Source of the DNA: Paracentrotus lividus
Lineage: Eukaryota; Echinodermata; Echinoidea; Camarodonta; Echinidae
Length of the DNA: 64,000 bases
Assembly: GCA_940671915.1 (NCBI GenBank)
Contig: CALNVZ010000174.1
Coordinates: 21,212,116-21,276,115, forward strand
Reading direction: 5' to 3'
Made by a program: the position numbers and the translations under genes. The notes beneath the pieces were generated by a model. It was not told where the DNA came from and made no database searches. It saw only the letters and a program-made list of their open reading frames with translations. Shown here in pieces: positions 61,179 through 64,000 of this stretch (its first letter is position 1; each line of letters begins with the position of its first letter).

Positions 61179-63693
61179 AAAAATGCTTATAATATTTGCT
61201 GTCTATTATATTTTCGAACATTTTTTGCTAAACTAAAGTAAAAGACATTACTTGTAAGCCTTTTGAAAAGGCTATAGTTTTAAAAAAAACATGTGTCTTG
61301 ACACCCAACCTGTCTGGACACACACCAACTGGGTATACTTGTCTCAGACAATGAATATTTGGACTTACAAGACACATTTTAACAATTTTCCATTAAATTT
61401 CAAAAAGCAGAACAACATGTAAGAGCAGTAGGATTTTTTTTTTTTTTAAGTCCAAGGGAGAAATATACCAGAAAAAAATATTTTTTGATTAGTCTTGTGA
61501 AATCTCTGTGTGTCATAATCTTACCATGAGATCTAGGAGATAGGACTTCTCTACAGTAGTTTCTTTGTCATCATCAAGAGAGGGCAGCAAATGCAAGAAA
61601 GCAGCAAACCGATGAAGATCCGAAGCACTATTCAGATATACAACATTTATTACAATATTTAAATGCTAAAATTTTTCAAAGTTTGCATGATACACCAACT
61701 ACTTGAAGGGAACATTAAACTATGAATATATATTCTTAGATAAAATTCGCAGAAATGCGAATCATGTGGAAAAGCAAAATTCTTCATCAAGATTAAGGCC
61801 AGGTTTGGGACATACAATCAATCAAACACAGGTCTAAATAAAAACTAATAGAGTGCGTTCCATACCTTAGCTGGGTGAAATGTTTGGTGAGTGTCTTCCT
61901 CGTATCGATGCTAGCAACGTTGGACATGGCAAATCGCTTCAGCTCCGGAAATAGCTTGAAGGCTGCCCTCTGTAAACATTCATGAAACATATCAATGTTT
62001 TAATTTTTTTTATTAGAACTTATTCAGATATCCAAGTTGGTAATCTTATCCAGCAACCAGAACAAATTAATGTTTCCATAAATATGTGCAAGGATCCCAT
62101 GAAGAACAACTGTATCATGCTTTCATTGAATGGACTTTCTGCTGCATTTTTTTATCAAAATTAATAGTGTATTGGGTTATTCCATATTGTGTGATGCGGG
62201 ACATCTAAGCAACATTTCACAGCTTTTCAACAAGAATTTTGTTGTGAAAGCTGGTGATCTTCAAGTACGACCAGAAGGGGAACAAGAACCATCCTAACTT
62301 GACTGGATTACACATCCTGTATAATAGAGATGAAAAATAGTACTGTGTTGTAAAGGACGCAGAAAACAGTAAAAAGAGCAGTAAGAAAAACATGGAATCG
62401 CTCTATTAATCATTAAAAATTATTTGTTTACGGAATTAGAATTAAACAAATTAATACAACTCTATAAAAAAAATATTGCCGCAAAAATATTATTCTAACT
62501 TATTTCAAACTTGTTATTACTAAAGACCCTGAAAAAAATATAATAATTCACAAAGAAGACCAAAATACGGTCTGACATCATACCTGAAGGGAGCTTATCC
62601 TGTCATAGTGTATATCGGTCATCTCATGGTCTGTCAGAGCTGTTCCTGTTGAGTCTTTTATCTCAAAACCAGCATAGAATGTCAGCATATCCAATAGCTT
62701 TCAAGAAAAAAATTTAAACATTACATGTAGATCACAAATGTAGCAGGTTGAATGTATTCGAACAACAAAGGAAACTGGCCAGAAAAATGTTCTATAAAAA
62801 TGTGCAAAGAAAATGTGATTCCAAAGGGACTTGAACCTAAAACCTCACGATTGTCAGACCAGTGCTCGTACCTACTGAGCTATGGAAAACCCTATAATCC
62901 TGTTTGTCCAAGAAACCTCTTAACTTTCAATGCTCATCTTATTATCAAAAGCTATCATAAAATCTTTTCATGTTGAATAATTGATACTTGTTTTGGTGTT
63001 CGTCATTTGCAAACATCATACATATGAATCAACCAGAGAATGACATATTATGATATACCGTAGTTTAGCCTATAAACCTGAGATAGAGATTGATCCTTGT
63101 GTGATCTCTCATGATACATTATGTCCTCCATGTAGGCCAAGAATAAAATGGAATGGTCCAAAATTATTTTTAAAATAAATAATACTCAGAATGTAAATCT
63201 AACTAAACTTTTCGATATTTACTACATTTCCTGATGTGTAATTCACTTTTTAGACTCAAGTCAGTATTTGTGTAGTGTATTTGTAATGCAAAACATACTT
63301 ATTATGAAAAGCTCAGTAAAGGCCTATGCCCTGTAACATAGAGAGATACAATTAATTTATTATTGACCTTACCTCTTAGGCACATGGTTTACCATACATG
63401 TAGCTTGATGATTGATATCAATGAATGAATTTTTGTTATATTCATATTTTTTTCAGAGCCCTGGTCTGATCAGTTTGTTAATTCATGCCATTATTGTGAT
63501 TAATTTCTACCAATATTCCCACGAGAACACTATTCATTAGTTTTAACGAATCTTACGTGATGATTTATCACCCTCTTACCTCACTGAATAGCTTGCCTTC
63601 CTTCCGTTTTGCTAGAGCAGACAGCCGACATCGTACGACCACATGGGCATCGTCCATGACAGCATTGAAGAACCGCCTGGTTGGAAGCTGAGC
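28577..63693 (-). CDS. AQR: Aquarius (AQR) intron-binding spliceosomal RNA helicase, 31 exons, 5' end outside window
   Basis: Spliced by eye into 31 exons, all internal junctions GT-AG with phase kept: 3,678 coding bases, 1,225 residues plus stop. Human AQR is about 1,485 residues; the match begins at a segment like human ..LLPTRRFF.., so about 200-260 N-terminal residues are off the right edge. Order seen: end of the ARM-repeat region, stalk and beta-barrel region ([23 protein letters not shown]), helicase core with motif I GPPGTGKT, motif II MEESAQ, motif [11 protein letters not shown], motif [11 protein letters not shown] and motif [11 protein letters not shown], then an acidic tail. By family knowledge it is an Upf1-like SF1 helicase that, with XAB2, ISY1, PPIE and ZNF830, binds the intron upstream of the branch point in the activated spliceosome. 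No frameshift or premature stop was found. Nuclear location is inferred from the family. Confidence 0.97.
29296..29588 (-). CDS. AQR: AQR exon w30, acidic C-terminal tail
   Basis: Begins [20 protein letters not shown] and becomes very rich in Glu, Asp, Lys and Ser ([19 protein letters not shown]), as expected for the poorly conserved AQR tail. Acceptor TTGTAG. I end it at a GTATGT donor after KSD; if that donor is not used, translation runs on to a TAA at 29,223-29,225, adding about 22 residues of ordinary-looking sequence ([11 protein letters not shown]..). Confidence 0.85.
29963..30076 (-). CDS. AQR: AQR exon w29
   Basis: Thirty-eight codons: [20 protein letters not shown] then [18 protein letters not shown]. 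Vertebrates read EVQIIKNMPQMANFVYNMY here. Acceptor ATATCAG, donor GTGAGT. Confidence 0.95.
30469..30700. mobile_element. TA-flanked element with TTCGCG words in AQR intron
   Basis: TA on both sides; left end CTGTAAACGTGGAAATATTC and right end GCGAATACAG are loosely inverted. Interior repeats TTCGCG/CGCGAA many times. No coding frame. Confidence 0.55.
30956..31018 (-). CDS. AQR: AQR exon w28
   Basis: Twenty-one codons, [20 protein letters not shown] and K. Acceptor GATTGCAG, donor GTCAGA. Matches human LTARPLHLHIIPTEPFP. Confidence 0.96.
31665..31776 (-). CDS. AQR: AQR exon w27 (motif VI)
   Basis: Encodes [20 protein letters not shown] then [28 protein letters not shown] is motif VI with the arginine finger region. 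Acceptor TTTTGCAG, donor GTAAGA. Confidence 0.98.
32262..32342. repeat. AAT-rich microsatellite in AQR intron
   Basis: Interrupted TAA/AAT units; the Ile- and Leu-rich frames here are artefacts. Confidence 0.85.
32550..32635 (-). CDS. AQR: AQR exon w26 (motif V)
   Basis: Encodes [20 protein letters not shown] then RTRAVGHIR (split). [10 protein letters not shown] is helicase motif V. Acceptor ATCCTCAG, donor GTATGG. Confidence 0.98.
33062..33232 (-). CDS. AQR: AQR exon w25
   Basis: Fifty-seven codons: [40 protein letters not shown] and [17 protein letters not shown]. Contains the family motif [10 protein letters not shown]. Acceptor TGCTAAG, donor GTCAGA. Confidence 0.97.
33556..33727 (-). 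CDS. AQR: AQR exon w24
   Basis: Encodes [40 protein letters not shown] and [18 protein letters not shown]. Acceptor TGACAG, donor GTGAAA. Start of the second RecA-like domain. Confidence 0.97.
34287..34448. mobile_element. 162-bp palindromic element in AQR intron
   Basis: TTCTAAACCAAAGACCGAGT and its near-inverse at the other end; the two halves pair over almost the whole length around GATCCTTTTG/CAAAAGGATT. TA borders both ends. Confidence 0.75.
34791..34978 (-). CDS. AQR: AQR exon w23 (motif III)
   Basis: Encodes [60 protein letters not shown] and R. GDHHQLPP is motif III. Donor GTAAGC. The acceptor and about the first 20 exon bases are copied again 107 bp upstream in the intron. Confidence 0.97.
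34959..35172. repeat. AQR: 107-bp tandem duplication across the AQR exon w23 acceptor
   Basis: TTGAATCCATCCTCAGGGTT at the exon edge recurs as TTGAAACCATCCTCAGGGTA at 35,066, and both are followed by GAGGTCA..AGAA and GATACAAATGCA. The extra copy keeps a minus-strand TTGTAG acceptor. Confidence 0.87.
35520..36096. mobile_element. 577-bp palindromic element in AQR intron
   Basis: Ends TATAGGCTACCCTAATAAGG and the inverse CCTCATTAGGGTAGCCTATA. Arms of about 180 bp also share AAAAGTGGATTTAGTCC and ACCTAGG. The word GGATTTAGTCCCTTTTG recurs near 30,275 and 47,330, so relatives are scattered through this gene. Confidence 0.75.
36530..36601 (-). CDS. AQR: AQR exon w22 (motif II)
   Basis: Twenty-four codons: [20 protein letters not shown] and LLLQ. 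Occupies the Walker B/motif II place; the sequence is MEESAQ where vertebrate AQR has MEEAAQ, so the family's unusual glutamate in place of the usual aspartate is kept. Acceptor ATAACAG, donor GTAAGC. Confidence 0.96.
37743..37880 (-). CDS. AQR: AQR exon w21
   Basis: Forty-six codons: [40 protein letters not shown] and VDVRFQ. Acceptor CTCCAG, donor [17 protein letters not shown] is strongly conserved in the family. Confidence 0.97.
38386..38427 (-). CDS. AQR: AQR exon w20, 42-nt
   Basis: Fourteen codons, [14 protein letters not shown], bounded by a TTTCAAG acceptor and a GTAAGT donor. Human counterpart GCFRHIKKIFTQLE. Phase 0 at both ends. Confidence 0.95.
39843..40010 (-). CDS. AQR: AQR exon w19
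   Basis: Fifty-six codons: [40 protein letters not shown] and [16 protein letters not shown]. Acceptor ATGATCAG, donor GTAGGT. Corresponds to the accessory insertion of the AQR helicase core. Confidence 0.97.
40238..40350. repeat. 57-bp direct tandem duplication in AQR intron
   Basis: TTACTGTGTATTGACAAAGA through ACATTTTCTGTCCATAACCT is repeated once with a few changes. Confidence 0.8.
40515..40747. mobile_element. 233-bp inverted-repeat element in AQR intron
   Basis: Left arm GGGTGTAACATAAAGACTTA then CGATTGATTAAAAGTTA; right arm is its inverse ending TACACCC. Short spacer between. Followed by a C run. Confidence 0.75.
41431..42270. repeat. AQR: 110-bp tandem array copying the end of AQR exon w18 and its donor
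   Basis: Seven units plus the true exon end. Unit starts at 41,431, 41,554, 41,664, 41,774, 41,882, 41,992, 42,102 and 42,212 (the exon). Each holds the last 59 bases of the exon, the donor and about 50 intron bases. The donor CAG/GTAGG is kept in the five units nearest the exon and damaged in the two furthest. Confidence 0.93.
42212..42347 (-). CDS. AQR: AQR exon w18
   Basis: Encodes [39 protein letters not shown] and HFYLYQ. Donor GTAGGA. The last 59 bases of this exon plus its donor are tandemly repeated seven more times in the adjoining intron (41,431-42,211). Confidence 0.97.
42507..42962. mobile_element. Inverted, diverged copy of the 24,542 element in AQR intron
   Basis: Begins AGGTAGTATCAGCC after TTAA and ends GGCTGACACTACCT. 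Shares ATTTTTCGAGGTTCGAAAAA, CAGCGGTTCGCACCATACGG and GACCAGCTCTCCATCAAC, all inverted relative to the other copy. The right TTAA is lost. Confidence 0.82.
43180..43797. mobile_element. 618-bp TTAA-flanked palindromic element in AQR intron
   Basis: TTAA at 43,176-43,179 and 43,798-43,801. Ends AGTAGGGTTGGGC and GCCCAACCCTAC; long imperfect arms share TTTGCACTTTAGCGACGT, GACGTCATCGTA and GGTTTATACCTATAAA-type words. Confidence 0.82.
44394..44503 (-). CDS. AQR: AQR exon w17
   Basis: Encodes [20 protein letters not shown] then [17 protein letters not shown] (last codon split). Acceptor TTGTCAG, donor GTAATT. Confidence 0.97.
44835..45967. mobile_element. 1.13-kb element with 36-bp terminal inverted repeats in AQR intron
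   Basis: Ends AATTGAAGATGCTAGTACTA plus GATGTTCCTATGTTAC, inverted at the other end with one mismatch over 36 bp. Subterminal AGAAGTTCCTATGTGCA words repeat. The longest interior plus-strand frame (45,147-45,332) has a basic KRKRRNPGK stretch but no recognised domain. Confidence 0.78.
46191..46561. mobile_element. 371-bp element with poly-A/T inverted ends in AQR intron
   Basis: Ends AGGCC, 12 A, TTGTTTGGTTGTCC and the inverse. Inside are GACCGACCGACCC on both sides. No coding frame. Confidence 0.78.
46959..47069 (-). CDS. AQR: AQR exon w16 (motif I, Walker A)
   Basis: Thirty-seven codons: [20 protein letters not shown], then [25 protein letters not shown] is the ATP-binding P loop and TLIVTHSNQ is motif Ia. 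Acceptor ACGTAG, donor GTAGGT. Confidence 0.98.
47496..47678. mobile_element. 183-bp near-perfect palindrome, TA-flanked, in AQR intron
   Basis: CAGTGCGTTTCAGAAAAAAG through CCATTTTTAGAG and GCCCATATTCCAA is matched by its inverse with very few mismatches, arms about 75 bp. TA at 47,494-47,495 and 47,679-47,680. Typical of a Tc1/mariner-derived miniature element. Confidence 0.85.
48046..48115 (-). CDS. AQR: AQR exon w15 (Q-motif region)
   Basis: Encodes [20 protein letters not shown] and LTM, the segment just before Walker A in Upf1-like helicases. Acceptor TTTATCAG, donor GTAAAT. Confidence 0.96.
48156..49125. mobile_element. 970-bp inverted-repeat element in AQR intron
   Basis: Arms of about 220 bp: TAAACCCCTCAAAAAATGTC, TTGCAATTCAACTTTGAG and AATGAATGGCTATTG recur inverted at the other end. 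Diverged relatives are at 2,290-2,710 (ATTCTGTGCATTGAAGC, AGAGGAATAAATGAACTT). No transposase frame. Confidence 0.8.
49393..49542 (-). CDS. AQR: AQR exon w14
   Basis: Encodes [20 protein letters not shown], a lysine-rich low-complexity linker that differs from vertebrates, then [20 protein letters not shown], which is conserved. Acceptor TTCTGCAG, donor GTAAGT. Confidence 0.96.
49691..50124. repeat. GAT/ATC microsatellite, about 430 bp, in AQR intron
   Basis: Nearly pure GAT runs with GATAAT, GATAAAAAA and GTGGTGAT variants. It ends directly where LINE homology starts. The long Met or Ile frames through it are artefacts of the repeat. Confidence 0.95.
50345..50980 (+). pseudogene. LINE reverse transcriptase, N-terminal part
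   Basis: Open stretch from the linker into the palm of the reverse transcriptase, ending [15 protein letters not shown] at TAA. The codon after HLE would normally continue [18 protein letters not shown], which follows directly, so the stop is a nonsense change. Confidence 0.85.
51103..52230 (+). pseudogene. LINE reverse transcriptase, C-terminal part
   Basis: Resumes one base out of frame at [17 protein letters not shown] and runs 375 residues through YADD, the thumb and the C-terminal [19 protein letters not shown] to TGA at 52,228-52,230. Confidence 0.88.
52746..52877 (-). CDS. AQR: AQR exon w13
   Basis: Encodes [40 protein letters not shown] and PPFR. Acceptor TTCTGACAG, donor GTTAGT. 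The next intron holds the LINE and the GAT microsatellite. Confidence 0.96.
53356..53465 (-). CDS. AQR: AQR exon w12
   Basis: Encodes [20 protein letters not shown] then [17 protein letters not shown] (last codon split). Acceptor TTGTAG, donor GTAAGA. Nearly identical to vertebrate AQR. Confidence 0.97.
53571..53777. mobile_element. 207-bp inverted-repeat element in AQR intron
   Basis: TTTAAGCC and GGCTTAAA at the borders, then CACACCTCTGTGTT against AACACAAGGGTGTG, with AGCCGAAAGCAGCC units inside. Imperfect arms. Confidence 0.65.
54227..54396 (-). CDS. AQR: AQR exon w11
   Basis: Encodes [40 protein letters not shown] and [12 protein letters not shown]. Acceptor GTAG, donor GTATCA. Close to the human segment [20 protein letters not shown]. 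Confidence 0.97.
54536..54661 (+). mobile_element. Short LINE reverse transcriptase C-terminal remnant
   Basis: Reads [27 protein letters not shown], a TGA, then [13 protein letters not shown] and a stop. [10 protein letters not shown] and FKxxLKTHLF are typical of CR1/L2-type C-termini. In an AQR intron, opposite in sense to AQR. Confidence 0.75.
55452..55619 (-). CDS. AQR: AQR exon w10
   Basis: Encodes [19 protein letters not shown] and [18 protein letters not shown], ending in the split glycine of EEG. Acceptor TGCCCAG, donor GTATAT. Part of the beta-barrel region by comparison with the human protein. Confidence 0.97.
55858..56760. repeat. DR1-bearing tandem array, five 156-bp units, in AQR intron
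   Basis: Bounded by inverted TATGCCTCCGCCA and TGGCGGAGGCATA, so the whole may be a mobile unit. Inside, five units repeat TGACCTTTGACCT at 55,939, 56,095, 56,251, 56,407 and 56,564, then ATCAGATCATCTTCCTATGG and TTGAGATATCGCGA. The 13-mer is the inverse of AGGTCAAAGGTCA, a perfect DR1 motif for RXR/HNF4-type receptors. Ends with GACGGACGAACGGACGGACA-like sequence. Confidence 0.88.
57243..57342 (-). CDS. AQR: AQR exon w9
   Basis: Encodes [20 protein letters not shown] through HHIKSEWE plus one base. Acceptor TTCTGCAG, donor GTAAGC. Human counterpart VAKPNIGENWPTRVRADVT. Confidence 0.96.
57882..57908 (-). CDS. AQR: AQR exon w8, 27-nt microexon
   Basis: Nine codons, PITSFSVVE, between ATTTACAG and GTAAGAAC. 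Phase 0 at both ends. Too short to be found by ORF length; placed because the human protein reads MAQPIVAFTVVEV exactly across this gap between exons w7 and w9. Confidence 0.93.
58462..58562 (-). CDS. AQR: AQR exon w7
   Basis: Encodes [20 protein letters not shown] through [10 protein letters not shown]. Donor GTATGT, acceptor CATCTTAG. The acceptor and the first ten exon bases are copied again 259 bp upstream in the same intron (see the duplication entry). Confidence 0.96.
58555..59065. repeat. AQR: 259-bp tandem duplication across the AQR exon w7 acceptor
   Basis: GATCTCATCT at the exon edge (58,555) recurs at 58,814 with ACAAGGATTTGAAA, ATCCCATTGCTTAAT and AGTACAGGTCAAGATT following in both. 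The extra copy keeps an AG acceptor (CATCTCAG) next to ten exon-like bases. Confidence 0.85.
59394..59486 (-). CDS. AQR: AQR exon w6
   Basis: Encodes [20 protein letters not shown] through FRLEST, nearly identical to the human segment. Acceptor TTGACAG, donor GTAAGT. Confidence 0.97.
59928..60048 (-). CDS. AQR: AQR exon w5
   Basis: Encodes [19 protein letters not shown] and then the family hallmark [15 protein letters not shown], ending one base into a glycine codon. Acceptor TTCCCAG, donor GTATTC. One of the most conserved AQR segments outside the helicase core. Confidence 0.97.
60097..60780. mobile_element. 684-bp TA-flanked element (Tc1/mariner or pogo-like ends) in AQR intron
   Basis: TA on both sides; ends CAGTCTACTCCCATTATAAC and the inverse ATTATAATGGGAGTTGACTG. 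Subterminal TATAACAAGGTA is also inverted. No transposase frame. Confidence 0.8.
61143..61174. repeat. AT dinucleotide microsatellite in AQR intron
   Basis: About 16 AT units. A shorter run is at 33,971-33,989. Confidence 0.9.
61525..61627 (-). CDS. AQR: AQR exon w4
   Basis: Completes the split serine, then [17 protein letters not shown] followed by an acidic [17 protein letters not shown]. Donor GTAAGA, acceptor GAATAG. Human counterpart reads VASYLCLLPTL. Confidence 0.93.
61866..61969 (-). CDS. AQR: AQR exon w3
   Basis: Encodes [20 protein letters not shown] and on to the split codon of QLS. Acceptor TTTACAG, donor GTATGG, ends in phase 2. Matches human RAAFAHFPELYDFALSNVA. Confidence 0.95.
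62584..62697 (-). CDS. AQR: AQR exon w2
   Basis: Thirty-eight codons, [18 protein letters not shown] to YDRISSLQ, phase 0 at both ends. Preceded by TTTCTTGAAAG and followed by GTATGA. Matches the ARM-region segment of human AQR around LLDMLKFYTGFEIND. Confidence 0.95.
62821..62892 (-). repeat. tRNA-like sequence (SINE or tRNA pseudogene) in AQR intron
   Basis: Minus strand has a perfect box A TAGCTCAGTAGG and a perfect box B GGTTCAAGTCC about 33 bases apart. D stem GCTC/GAGC pairs. Acceptor, anticodon and T stems pair only in part, so it is a degraded tRNA or a tRNA-derived repeat. Confidence 0.55.
63580..63693 (-). CDS. AQR: AQR exon w1 (5'-most in window)
   Basis: Encodes 38 residues beginning [17 protein letters not shown] and ending KLFSE, inside the ARM-repeat region. 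Donor is GTAAGA. The acceptor is uncertain: GAAG immediately before the first codon, or CTCAG six bases further in. Neither has a strong pyrimidine tract, so the 5' edge may move by two codons. Confidence 0.88.
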
Positions 63694-63782
63694 CTTCATG
63701 TATAAAAAGGGGCACAGAGATAAATATGACAGGAATTCTATTCTCTTTTTCTTTTTTCCCTTTTTTCATGTACAGTTAAAGC

Positions 63783-64000
63783 TAAATTAGTGTTGTGGTC
63801 ATGATAATTGTGGAAGAAATTGTCTCAAAGTGATGGGAAAGGTTGTTAACAATGCACAAAGATTTTTTTTTTTTTTTTTTTTTTTGCAGTGAGGTTTTAA
63901 ATTAAGAAAATGATAAGCAAATTTACCAAATTATTCTCAGAGTAACATGTATGGGACTACATGTACATGTTCATGTGCACCTAAATATTCCTGAACATAT
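63783..64000. repeat. Interspersed repeat shared with the left edge, cut by the window
   Basis: Same ordered blocks as 1,298-1,520, with a poly-T insertion at 63,865-63,885. Lies in the AQR intron upstream of exon w1. Confidence 0.75.

Noticed and set aside
1..64000. CRISPR arrays, rRNA genes, bacterial operons, viral genomes
   Set aside because: Direct repeats present have no spacer structure of CRISPR; no rRNA-like or operon-like sequence; the intron-rich genes show animal nuclear DNA.

Overview
The window is animal nuclear DNA: intron-rich, AT-rich and full of short transposon remnants. The style of the repeats, the UGT family type and the mix of elements suggest an echinoderm, probably a sea urchin. 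That placement is an inference from general resemblance and was not tested by any search.

The right half (about 28.1-63.7 kb, minus strand) is one gene, the orthologue of Aquarius (AQR / IBP160), the SF1 RNA helicase of the spliceosomal intron-binding complex. I could place 31 consecutive coding exons by hand. All internal junctions are GT-AG, reading phase is kept throughout, and they give 1,225 codons from an N-terminal ARM-repeat region to the stop. Roughly the first 200-260 residues and the promoter lie beyond the right edge. Introns are 0.1-3.2 kb and hold many foldable transposon remnants, a 5'-truncated LINE, a large GAT microsatellite, and an array of 156-bp repeats carrying perfect DR1 nuclear-receptor motifs. 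Three introns carry tandem duplications that run across a splice junction and copy the exon edge; one of these made seven extra partial copies of an exon end.

The left third (about 3.3-21.1 kb, minus strand) holds two tandem UDP-glycosyltransferase (UGT) copies with the same four-exon plan. Both are frame-broken at many single-base indels. The upstream copy, UGT-A (3.3-12.0 kb), also has a 458-bp non-autonomous transposon in exon 1, bounded by a clean target-site duplication. AQR next door has no frame break in 3.7 kb of coding sequence, so I read the UGT copies as pseudogenes, with local assembly error as the alternative. Their introns contain a foldback-type element with tandem-repeat arms, a roughly 2-kb inverted repeat, a 992-bp TA-flanked palindromic element, and several smaller elements.

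Between the two loci (21.1-28.1 kb) I see no intact gene: only purine/pyrimidine-rich tracts, two TTAA-flanked elements and a LINE 3' fragment. No CRISPR array, rRNA gene or bacterial-type operon is present. I did not find a convincing new biological system. The strongest unusual observations are the exon-edge duplications in AQR, the periodic DR1 array, and the structured transposons in introns.
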